Shown: positions 1 to 8,575 of the stretch, piece by piece
Layout: every line of letters starts with the position of its first letter
Numbering within the stretch: position 1 is the stretch's first letter
Origin: Porphyra umbilicalis
Lineage: Eukaryota > Rhodophyta > Bangiophyceae > Bangiales > Bangiaceae
Length of the DNA: 64,000 bases
NCBI GenBank assembly: GCA_002049455.2
Contig: KV918914.1
Span: 111,141 to 175,140, forward strand
Direction of reading: 5' to 3'
Notes under the pieces: model-generated
Told to the model about the DNA's origin: nothing
Databases searched by the model: none
What the model saw: only the letters and a program-made list of their open reading frames with translations
Made by a program: the position numbers and the translations under genes

Positions 1-1789
1 CCCAAAGATCCTGATCGACGTCCTTGTGTCGCATCATGGTGCGAGCCATCTCCACGAGAACTCGGTTAAGCCGCTCAGCAACCCCGTTCTGCTGCGGCGT
101 GTCGGGCACCGTGGTCTGATGCGTCGTGCCGTTCTCATCGTGAAGAGCCTTGAATGCGTTCGACACATACTCGCCGCCATTGTCGGAGCGTAGGATCTTG
201 ATCTTGGTTCCCGTGTGTAGCTGGGCCTTCGTCAGCCACTTCTTGTACTCCGAGAGCAGATCGCTCTTCTTCTGCATGAAGACCACGTCTGTCCAGCGGG
301 AGAAGTCGTCAGTGAAGGTGCCAAAGTAGAGCGCACCGCCACGCGACGGCTCCGACATTGGCCCGCCCAGGTCCGAGTGCACGAGCTGCAGGCGCTTGGT
401 CACTCGACGTCCTCCTGCACTAGGCATAGGCGTCATAGCCGCCTTCCCATACACGCACGGCTCGCAGACGTCCTTGACCGCCATGGAAGAGCACTTGAGT
501 CCATCGATGTCCTTGTTCTTGATCATCCGCTTAACGCCAGCCACGTTGACGTGCCCAAGGCGCTCATGCCAGAGCTGAAGTGAGGCCACCGCAGCAATAT
601 CCGACAGTGGGGCCATGTCCAGGTGGTAGAGCCCACTCTTCCGCGTGCCGCACGCAGCGACCTTGTCGCAAATCTTGATGATCGTCTTACCGCCCTTGAA
701 TGACACTTCCGCACCACGCTCCTCCATCATGCCGACCGACATGAGGTTGAAGCCCATGGTAGGAACATGGAGCACCTTCTCCAACTTGATCTTGCGCGTC
801 TTGCCGTGAACGATGACATTGAGCACGACGGTTCCGACGCCCGCCGTGGCTACGGACCCCTTGTCACCCATGGTGACGCTGCGTCCCGTAGTCGTCTGGT
901 AGTCGTCGAAGCACCCGCGCATCCAGCACATGTGTGCAGACGCCGCAGAATCGACAAGCCAAGACTTGGAGATGTCATCGGTGTCAGCCGCATTGCCCAC
1001 CAAACAGATGGCGTCGTCGCTGTCGCTACCATCGTCAGCCGCAATCGCGGCCACCTTGTCCTGTCTCTGCTTCTTGGCCTTGAGCTCTGGGCAATCGTGA
1101 GAGATATGCCCAAACTTATGGCAGTAGTAACACTCGATCTTGGAGAGGTCACCACGGCGGCCTTGACCTCGATAGTTGGCGCCGACGAGGGCCATGTCGC
1201 CAATGCGCTTGGTCGACGGTGACTTGTCCGCCTGCCGCCGCTCCTCCTGAAGCAAGCGGCTCTTGACAAAGTCGAGGCTCAGCTCGTCCTCGCCCTTGGC
1301 GTCGAGAGCCACCAGCAGGTTCTCGTACTTGGACGTCAGCCCGTTGAGGACACTCATAGCAACGTCCATCTCCGTCACCTCGCCGCCCATGGCCTTGAGG
1401 TTCTCGCCGAGGTTGCGCACGCGGTTGATGTAGCCCAGCATGCCCTCACCGACGATCATTTCGACGGTGTAGAACTCGCGTCGCGCCTTCATCTTGTTCA
1501 TCAAACTCTTGCGCTGGAAGACACCTTGCAGCGTCGACCACATTTCTGCCGTCGTCTTGCAGCCCGACACGTGCTCGAGCTGCTCAGATCCAAGGGTGAG
1601 CCCAATGATGGCGCTCGCCTTCGTGTCTCGACGCTTCCACACCGCCAACTCGCGGGCATCCGCGTCCGTCGGCTTGCCGTCTTCGTCAAGCATATCGTCC
1701 AGGTCGCGCAGCGCGAGGACCATCTTAATGCGCTGACGCCACTCGTGGAAGTTCGTCTCCGTCAACTTGTCGATCTCGATGCCACCCAT
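1..1789 (-). CDS. copia-A gag-pol polyprotein, 5' part (runs off left edge)
   Basis: Ty1/copia polyprotein on the minus strand. I checked every codon from the ATG at 1789 to the window edge and found no stop, so 596 codons are open. The ATG at 1789 is the first after an in-frame stop near 1862. Order from the N-terminus: gag (starting MGGIEIDKLTETNFHEW), a CCHC zinc knuckle (CYYCHKFGHISHDC, about 1087-1130), protease motif VDSAAS (about 930-950; DSA instead of the usual DSG), a GAG-pre-integrase H/C domain (LWHERLGH), then the integrase core with HSDLGGP, ILRSDNGGEY and QQNGVAERLNR. Reverse transcriptase and RNase H must lie beyond position 1. Its 5' LTR is at 1972-2389. The open frame suggests a recent insertion. 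Family assignment is firm; activity is unknown. Confidence 0.93.
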   Translation of the reverse strand, partial: MGGIEIDKLTETNFHEWRQRIKMVLALRDLDDMLDEDGKPTDADARELAVWKRRDTKASAIIGLTLGSEQLEHVSGCKTTAEMWSTLQGVFQRKSLMNKMKARREFYTVEMIVGEGMLGYINRVRNLGENLKAMGGEVTEMDVAMSVLNGLTSKYENLLVALDAKGEDELSLDFVKSRLLQEERRQADKSPSTKRIGDMALVGANYRGQGRRGDLSKIECYYCHKFGHISHDCPELKAKKQRQDKVAAIAADDGSDSDDAICLVGNAADTDDISKSWLVDSAASAHMCWMRGCFDDYQTTTGRSVTMGDKGSVATAGVGTVVLNVIVHGKTRKIKLEKVLHVPTMGFNLMSVGMMEERGAEVSFKGGKTIIKICDKVAACGTRKSGLYHLDMAPLSDIAAVASLQLWHERLGHVNVAGVKRMIKNKDIDGLKCSSMAVKDVCEPCVYGKAAMTPMPSAGGRRVTKRLQLVHSDLGGPMSEPSRGGALYFGTFTDDFSRWTDVVFMQKKSDLLSEYKKWLTKAQLHTGTKIKILRSDNGGEYVSNAFKALHDENGTTHQTTVPDTPQQNGVAERLNRVLVEMARTMMRHKDVDQDLW

Positions 1790-1957
1790 GCCGGCAGCGC
1801 CACCGTCCTTGATGTCTTCTTGTCGTAGCGCCCGACCTTGCCGAGCCGTGCGCCTTGACCGTCACGTCCTTGAACCACCTTGACCTCGTCTTCTTCGCAC
1901 TTGCCGCGACCGTCGCGACACCAGCTGGCACACCTTGCTCTTGTCACAGCCCCGGCT

Positions 1958-1971
1958 CTGGGCCCATAACC
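1958..1971 (-). other. copia-A primer-binding site (half-tRNA type)
   Basis: On the minus strand the 14 bases right after the LTR read GGTTATGGGCCCAG. This is the reverse complement of the anticodon stem-loop of initiator tRNA-Met (CTGGGCCCATAACC), not of a tRNA 3' end. Drosophila copia is known to prime from a cleaved initiator tRNA-Met half at the same place. The same 14-mer follows the LTR of copia-B, and a one-mismatch version follows the LTR of the TRIM at 51338. Confidence 0.75.
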
Positions 1972-2389
1972 TGTTGAAACGCAGTGGGGATAGGGGTTGG
2001 GCGACCACGGTGAAGTGGTTGAGTGGCTTGAGCTTGTGTGTGTTTGTGCGAACGTGCTTTGTTGGTTGTCCTAAGGATCGCCCGCCTCTCCCAACCGAGA
2101 GCACCTCTCAAATAGTCCCCACCGGCCCAAGTGCTCCCCCCTCTCGCGCCCACACCGACGCCCACGCCCTCGCACCAAATCGAATCACTCACCAAATCAA
2201 AAGCCACTAGAGCAAAGCGAAGATCAAATCCAAAACATGCCAAAAGTAACGCCCCAAGATGACCCAACACAAATGTGTGCAACTTGACCACGTCTTGCAA
2301 ATGTACCATGTGGGGTACCATAAGGGTCACCGACCATCGTCCAACCGCGAACCGCCAGTGGAGTCGGCGACGAGCATCACAGTCCAACA
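1972..2389 (-). repeat. copia-A 5' LTR
   Basis: A 418-bp segment that begins TGTTG and ends CAACA on both strands, directly next to the primer-binding site. Its outer end (2389/2390) falls inside the protease reading frame of gypsy-A, whose frame reads GWDAAI and then runs into LTR sequence. The partner LTR and the second target duplication lie outside the window, so the outer boundary rests on the terminal inverted repeat and the junction only. Confidence 0.75.
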
Positions 2390-2682
2390 ATTGCCGCGTC
2401 CCATCCGTCGGGGAAGACCTCCGGTCGGATGACGCTGGCGCCTGCTCCGGTGTCGACGACCACGGAGGTCGCGATCATGTTGGACGCCCGGCGTCCCAGG
2501 GGTGCCGTGATCTTGTAGTTGTGCAGCGTCCCGAGCAGGATCTCGGCGTCGTCGGTCGCGGGTGCCGGCTTGGCGGGTGGCGCGGTGACCGGGGCTGGCC
2601 CCTCGACGCCGACGGTCGCAGCGTCACTGTCCGCTGCGGGACCGGTCGGGCGGGGCAGGATGCGGGGCCGAAAGGCCGGCAA
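2390..2682 (-). pseudogene. gypsy-A pol fragment: aspartic protease start, truncated by copia-A
   Basis: Minus-strand frame with the retroviral-type protease motif VVVDTGAGASVI followed by FPDGWDAAI, after a Pro/Ala-rich linker. It lies just downstream of the gypsy-A gag in a different frame, as expected for gag and pol. The frame is cut at 2389/2390 by the LTR of copia-A, so reverse transcriptase and the rest of pol are displaced leftward or lost. The related protease of gypsy-B (about 59.6 kb) has a similar NYEIAATLG-type segment before its active site. Confidence 0.7.
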
Positions 2683-2804
2683 TGGCCGGACGCCCCGTCC
2701 ACAACGCCAAAGGGCGCGCTGCCTGGCCGCCGTGATGTAGGCCGGACGGCGCGCGGGTTTGAGGCGAACGGCATCGGTGGGCAGCCCACGTAAGAGGCTG
2801 CCCC

Positions 2805-5222
2805 TTAGGCGTTTCCCTGGGCCTCGTCATCGGCGGCACCCGCCGCCTCGTCGGCTTCACCCTCCGACCCGTCTTGGGTCAACTGACGCCACTCCTCCTC
2901 CGTCGTCGTCCCGTCGTCGGTTTCGTAGGCCCCCGGGTTGCGTTCCACCTCGTGGATGACGTGCACCCCCGTGGCGGCCGCCTGCGCAGTCAGGGCGGCT
3001 GCGCCGGCAGCCCCCGTCGACCGCGCCCGCCGGACCGCTTCCCGCGCGTTACGCGCCCGCTCGTGCTGCTCCGGGGTCATTATGGGGCACTGCTCCTCCC
3101 AGTGCCCCGGGTCGTAGCACACGACGCAAGCCCCCCGACGGCGCGTAGGGCCACCAGCGGGGTACCCGCGCGGGTGAGCGGGGTCCCGCCCGGCATGGCC
3201 ATACGCCACGTTGGGGCGTCCCGGGAAGGGGACTGCTGCGCCCAGCCGGGACCCGGCGGCTCCGGAAGCGGCGGGACCTGGCCCCCGCGTCAACGGTGAC
3301 GCGAACTCCGTCGTGCGGCGGTACCCCGCTCGGGGAGCCTGGTTCGGGCCCCAACCCGACGGGGCTGGGCTTCCGGTGCCGGCGACGAAGGCCACGGAGC
3401 TCTCTCCCTCGGGGGCGGCCAGGGCGGCCTGTGCCGCCTGCCAATCCCAAGGTGTGGCGGTCGCATCGACCGTGGCCACGTCGCCATCGGCCTGGGAGGC
3501 GCCCCCGAGGGCCTTGGACGCGGGTGCCTTGCTCCGCGGGGTCAACGACAGCCGGTTCCGTGCCGGTGGCTTTGGTGCCAACTTCACCTTGTGCAGGGCC
3601 CGGGAAGACTTCCCTTCCCGATCGAGGTAGGCCTTCAATTTCGTGAACGACCGCCCGGCCGTGTTGTACTGCCGTGCGGCGGCCCGAAGGGACTCGGAGA
3701 CCCCTTGCACCAGCACCGCCTTGAGCTCCTTGCCGTCCAAGAGGGCCCCGAGGGCGGCGTTCAACGCCACGATGCGGTCCCCGAACTGCCCCTCGGTCTC
3801 CCACGCGTGCTGCTTGGCGTACTGCAGCTCGCGGAGGCGGTCGGAGAGGACGTCCTCGTCGAGGTACTCCTCCAGCAGTTCACGGATGATGTGCTTGAAC
3901 TTGGGCTGGGCGGCCACCGCCGCCGTGTCGCTGCCCATCGGCACCACGCGGCGGATGACCACCATGACGGGCTCGGAGACCAGCCACTGCAGCAGGTACA
4001 CCGCGGCCCCCTCGGCCACGCCGAGGGCGTCGCAGGAGTTCTTGAGCTTCCGCAGGAAGTTGAAGACGCTCACGCGATCCTTGGCGTCCCAACGCCGGTC
4101 CTCCGCGAGCATCATTTCCTTGGGGTCCCGCCGGTTATACCGCTGTTGCGCCCGCTGCGTGCGCGAGAACCCGGGCGTGCGGTCGTACAGGCGGTATGAG
4201 TCCGTCTTGAACAGGGGCACAAACCTGGGGTCCGTGACCCGCTCCAACCGCTGGTCGCGCCGCAGGCGCCGGACCGCCTCGCCCACGATAGACTCGCGGA
4301 ATTCCGCCATCGACGCCGCCGGCTCGGCCGTCTCTTCCGAATCCGCCCCACTGTCGGAAGACAGGGCCCCCGCATGGACGCCGCCCGCCGGGGACGTGGC
4401 CCAGCCGGGCGCGGGCGCCGCCGACCGGGTTGACGCGCTCGGCCCCGCCCGCCAGGCCACGCGAGTCGGCCCGGGCAGCGCGTCGGGCACAGCTGCCGAG
4501 GAGGCCGTCTCGACGATCTGGTCCCGCAGGCGGCGGAGCTCCCCCAGCTCCTGTCGCATCTCGGTCATGAGCAGCTGCGACTCTGTCGTGTCGGCGACCG
4601 TCTCGGGGCGGCGTCCGCCCGATCGCCGCGACCCGCGCACGGAGCGCCCACGGCGTCCCGGTCGGGTCCCCATCTGGGCTGCGCTGCCGTCCGTTGGCGG
4701 CGAGGCCCCGCGACGGCGCTCAGTGCGCGCCGCCGCCCACGCGGAGAACGTCTCCTCCGCCTCCGTCGTATCCAGCTCCGTCGCATCTGCGTCCACCCGT
4801 CGGCGCGCGGCAGACGACGGGGGAGGACGGATCGCATCTGCGTCCCGGCGCCGCGGCGGGGCGAAAACGCCGCTCCGACGCGCCAGGTCACGGGGGGTGT
4901 TCGCGGGCCCCCCCGGGCCCCGTTGGGATGCCATCCCCGTCAGCCCCTGATCTGAAGCGACGGCTCGGTCGGTCGCCGCGGGATGCGAGTGGTCGGGGTC
5001 AAAGGGCGACGTGCCGTGCACCGTCGCCACCGAACCACCGCCCGCCGTCGACGCCGCCGGGCCCCCTCGCCCCAGGGCGATGAGGTCTGGCAAGGAGGGC
5101 AGCCCGCCCCGTCCGTCCATCCGGGCCCCGGTGGCCGCGCCGACGTCGCCGTCGCTCACGACCGCCCGGGGAGCGCCCCCGGCGACAGAAGAGGAAGAAG
5201 AAGAGGAAGCGACGCGGTCCAT
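2805..5222 (-). CDS. gypsy-A gag (capsid/nucleocapsid)
   Basis: An 805-aa minus-strand ORF if started at the ATG at 5222; the frame is open further upstream but without an ATG. The N-terminal third is disordered (Ser, Arg and Pro rich). The middle (starting near REL...FLRKLKNSCDALGV) is helix-rich and looks like a retrotransposon capsid. Near the C-terminus there is a single CCHC zinc knuckle, CVVCYDPGHWEEQC, then an acidic tail. The protease frame follows at 2682. Family level (Ty3/gypsy-like gag) is likely from the knuckle and the adjacent DTGA protease; I do not recognise the exact lineage. Confidence 0.75.
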   Translation of the reverse strand: MDRVASSSSSSSVAGGAPRAVVSDGDVGAATGARMDGRGGLPSLPDLIALGRGGPAASTAGGGSVATVHGTSPFDPDHSHPAATDRAVASDQGLTGMASQRGPGGPANTPRDLARRSGVFAPPRRRDADAIRPPPSSAARRRVDADATELDTTEAEETFSAWAAARTERRRGASPPTDGSAAQMGTRPGRRGRSVRGSRRSGGRRPETVADTTESQLLMTEMRQELGELRRLRDQIVETASSAAVPDALPGPTRVAWRAGPSASTRSAAPAPGWATSPAGGVHAGALSSDSGADSEETAEPAASMAEFRESIVGEAVRRLRRDQRLERVTDPRFVPLFKTDSYRLYDRTPGFSRTQRAQQRYNRRDPKEMMLAEDRRWDAKDRVSVFNFLRKLKNSCDALGVAEGAAVYLLQWLVSEPVMVVIRRVVPMGSDTAAVAAQPKFKHIIRELLEEYLDEDVLSDRLRELQYAKQHAWETEGQFGDRIVALNAALGALLDGKELKAVLVQGVSESLRAAARQYNTAGRSFTKLKAYLDREGKSSRALHKVKLAPKPPARNRLSLTPRSKAPASKALGGASQADGDVATVDATATPWDWQAAQAALAAPEGESSVAFVAGTGSPAPSGWGPNQAPRAGYRRTTEFASPLTRGPGPAASGAAGSRLGAAVPFPGRPNVAYGHAGRDPAHPRGYPAGGPTRRRGACVVCYDPGHWEEQCPIMTPEQHERARNAREAVRRARSTGAAGAAALTAQAAATGVHVIHEVERNPGAYETDDGTTTEEEWRQLTQDGSEGEADEAAGAADDEAQGNA

Positions 5223-5957
5223 GGCCCCGGGGGCCGCGACGCGTACCGTGAGGTGATCTTCCAACGAACCGGTACAACCTCGAGATCGGGGCCGGGGGTC
5301 GTGCGACCGGGCGTGGACCAATGGTCTCACCCGGAGCGCCACATGTAGCACAACCCCGTAGCCACGGGCCCGAAGAGGAAAGTATCCCACCGCTGCCGTC
5401 CCAAGAACGTGCCCCCTATAGGATCACCCGATCCGGGAAGAGGGGCCGCCAAAGGTACAAGACAAGAGGCACGGTTTACTTGCCGGCGACGACGGTGCCT
5501 CCCACCGTCGTCGCCCTTCGTCCTAAAAAGGGCGGAAACCGTTGCGTGGGCCCAATTCCCCTAATGGGAATTGGCCCGCGCCGCCGACCAACCAATACCA
5601 CTAAGTACAATGCAAGACAAGTCCCCCAATGCCGTAAGTAGAGACGAGGGGGAATCGGGACCGGGCGCCACCGCCTGACGTGGCGGCCTCTGGCGTGGCC
5701 ACGCGGCGGCGCGCGCGCGCCACATAACCGCCCCGCCCAGCGACGCCCTGGTGGCCGTTCGCGCGTGGCCCGGGTGCCCGCGCCCCCGACAGCTGCCCAG
5801 TCGGCGCCGGGGCGCCACCCGCGGGGGCGTGGCGGCCGTGCCGCCCGCCCCGCTGCTTGACACGCGCAGGCCACGCCCGCCCGGCCGCCGCCGGGGGTTC
5901 CCAGCACCACCCCCATCCCGGTGGTGCTACAGGTGGCCAGGGGGGCGGAAGGCTGGG
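5223..5957 (-). repeat. gypsy-A leader and probable 5' LTR region (ends not defined)
   Basis: There is no convincing gene between the gypsy-A gag start and the end of the host ORF at 5958. By position this should contain the 5' LTR and leader of gypsy-A. It holds a perfect inverted repeat around 5548-5570 (CCAATTCCC, spacer, GGGAATTGG) and strongly GC-rich stretches. I could not fix LTR ends or a primer-binding site because the other LTR is not in the window. Confidence 0.35.
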
Positions 5958-8575
5958 CTAAGGGGCTGTCAGTGGCCGCGATATCAAGTCTGCCACCAAG
6001 GCGGCGGCAACGGCGAGCACCTCGGGCAACACGTCACCGGGCGGGGGGGACACTCGCACCGCCGCGGGCGGGTCGTCCTCAATGGCCCCGCCATCATGGC
6101 GGTCGCAGTGGCGAGCGGCGGCGCGGACGCGCTCCCTACCGCGGACATCTTGCCGACGGGACGTTTCTGAGCCGGGGGGTGCGGCACGACCTGAATTGGG
6201 GGTGGGTTCGGCCGTCGTCGTCATGAGTGGGGCGTCCCCCACACTCGCACACATATCGAACTCACCTCTGTCGCGGCCAAGGGTTTTCTGAGCTGCCGCA
6301 CCGACGGTAGACGAGGACATCTCCGCGGTCGTACTATGCGCCGGTGCCGAACGTTCAGGAACCCCGGCGGCCGCTGCGGTGGTCGAACCGGTGGGGGGGG
6401 GATTGCAATTCCCGCGTCGATCGCCACGCACAGCCGCCGCGGCTCCCCTGAGGGCGGCCGTCACGGGGTATCCCCGGTCAGCCCCGCGCCGTGAGGCACC
6501 CAGGGCACCGTTATTATCCGCCCGTAGTGTCTATTCTACCGCAGAATCGCATCAAATGATGCGGTGCTGCGCATCAAATGATGCGGTGTCGGAATCGCGG
6601 TTTCCGGGGCATCTGAGTGGAAAATCGGCCCTTTTGGCAGCTATAAACTCACGTTGTTGCTGTTTCCGTCGGCAATATGGAGCTGGGTGGTCACCTTGTC
6701 AGCCCAGTGCAAAGAAGACCCGTTTAGGATGACCCTTGTATGAAAAAACGGATGAAATCCCACTCAGAGGGCATCTGCCGGCGGGGCCGAGCATCGCCCT
6801 CCCCCCCCCCCCCCCTCCAGAACTCCCAAATACGTCGATTTGGACTTGCAACAGCCACTGTGGGGGCCCCGCGTACTCGTCGTGGTCGACGTGCGCAGGC
6901 TGTCCGAACATGTTGTTTCTGCCTAGGGAGACCTCTGTGTCTCATAGGAAGGGTACGTGGAGTCTCCTGGAGCCGGAAAACCATGAAGAGCTCTGCTTCG
7001 TATGGGGAGGGGGGAGGGGGGGACATGGCAGGATGGACTGCTGGGTGCTTCTGCGGCATCGCCTGTATGGGAAGGAAGAAATATATTCTGGGCAGCCTCC
7101 TTCTACCCCGAGGGTGAAAAGCCTACGCAGGACCCGTTCCTGCCGTCAGAAGGAACAACGGAGCAGCCATTCTCTCGTAGCTGAAGACAGAAAAACCGCA
7201 TCAATTGATGCGAATCGCATCAAATGATGCGGTCGGTAGAATAAACACTAGCTCTTGCGCAAACGGTGCCAGCTCACGCATCAGGGCTGCGCCCATGGTC
7301 GCCGTGTGGGCCACCGGGATCCCGACCCGCCCGTCGACGGAGGCCAGCTGCTCCCGGCAGCGCGCGACGTGGCAGTCACGCGCCTTGTCACGCTCCAGCT
7401 CTCCCGACAGCCAGCGCGGGAGGTGGGCACCCAGCAGGGAAACAGAAAGTGGATCGACCCCCGACACGAGAGTGAGGACGCACGCGTCGGGGGAGAACGC
7501 CACCACCGCTTCAAGCGTGTCGGCGTGCTCAGCGAGCAGGCGGACCTCCATGAGGTCGCCGAACCGGCTGGCCTGCACGACCGTGCGCCGCAGCAGCTGC
7601 CTGACGGCATCCGAGATGTCACGCAGCCGCCAGATGCGGGACTCGCCCGCGACGCCACGCACGTACACCGTCCGAAGTGACACCCGCGGTCCCACCCTCG
7701 CGGCCAGGTGCCGCAACGTGGCGGATGCCGCAAACGCGCCGGCGGTCTGCGCCGCGGCCGCCGCGGCGGCGCGCGCGTCCGTGTCCTGGCGCTGGTTTTT
7801 CGTTCTGGGGGTCGCGACCGCCAGCGACGGCCCCGAGGGGAGCGCCAACATGGGTGGCCACGACGTTCGAACATGTGTGGCGGGGGGGGCGATTTCCCGC
7901 TCAGGGTGCCGCAGACCGGCCAGTGGCAGCTCCGGCAGCGCCAGACGACATCTCAGCAGCGGTGGAGTTGCCGAAGGTGGGGTGGGCGGCGACGACCGGC
8001 AAAGTTGTCGATAGAGCGTGCGGCGGCCGCCGCGGCCACCGCGTGAGGCGGGCGGAGGGGGGCGCGGAAGCCAGCCGGGCCGGGGCCAGCGCTCGGGGCG
8101 CCAGCGCCGCCGTCTTGGACAGCGGCCGCCGCCGAGGCCGCCGTGGCTGCCGCCTGATGCCGCGCGGAGCGGCCGCGTCGACCGGTTAGAAGCGACAAGC
8201 CGTCAACAGCGACGGGAGGAGGGGCAGCGGCAGCCGCAGGACCCGGTGAGGCGGGGGGGGGGGAGCCCCCGCGGGGGAGATCGAGGCGCCGCGGGCGTCT
8301 AAGCGCCGGGTGAAGGGGAACGAGGCGGGTCGGTGAACGTGGGGGCCGGCCAAAACTGGCGTGCCGCCCGGGTTGTTCACCAAAATAGCGAGAGGGCTGC
8401 CGTCCAACAAGAAGTGACTCCGAATGTACCCAGCCACTCGTTCGATAGCACCATTCGTAAGGACGCGAGTTACGAGGTCGCGCTGAACCGCCGCCGTCTG
8501 TTCGACGGAGATGGCGTCGAGCACCGTTCCGATCGCATCCGTGGTCGCGGCCGCGGCCGCCGCCCCCGCCGTCAT
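5958..8575 (-). pseudogene. unknown host gene interrupted by a TA-target MITE
   Basis: Minus-strand gene with no domain I recognise. Candidate exons: about 8575-8398 (ATG at 8575; TDAIGTVLDAISVEQTAAV, then a possible splice donor GTGAAC), an Ala-rich stretch about 8157-8000 preceded by CTAAC and CAG, and a long exon from about 7900. That exon holds a helix-rich block (WRLRDISDAVRQLLRRTVV) and reads into the MITE at 7249. Removing the MITE plus one TA joins QEL to RADNNGALGA in frame, and the ORF then runs on through a Ser/Thr/Pro-rich tail to TAG at 5958. The in-frame join strongly suggests a real coding sequence before insertion. The upstream splice sites are tentative. Confidence 0.5.
6527..7248. 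mobile_element. MITE family A, copy 1 (TA target duplication, paired palindromes)
   Basis: 722 bp flanked by TA (6525-6526 and 7249-7250). Terminal inverted repeats are GTGTCTATTCTACCG on the left and, on the opposite strand at the right, GTGTTTATTCTACCG. Each end carries two 16-bp palindromes with the core ATCAAWTGAT: 6548-6563, 6570-6585, 7197-7212 and 7216-7231. No transposase ORF is visible. Copy 2 is at 58392-58643. A TA target is typical of Tc1/mariner-like elements; the family itself I do not recognise. Confidence 0.85.
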
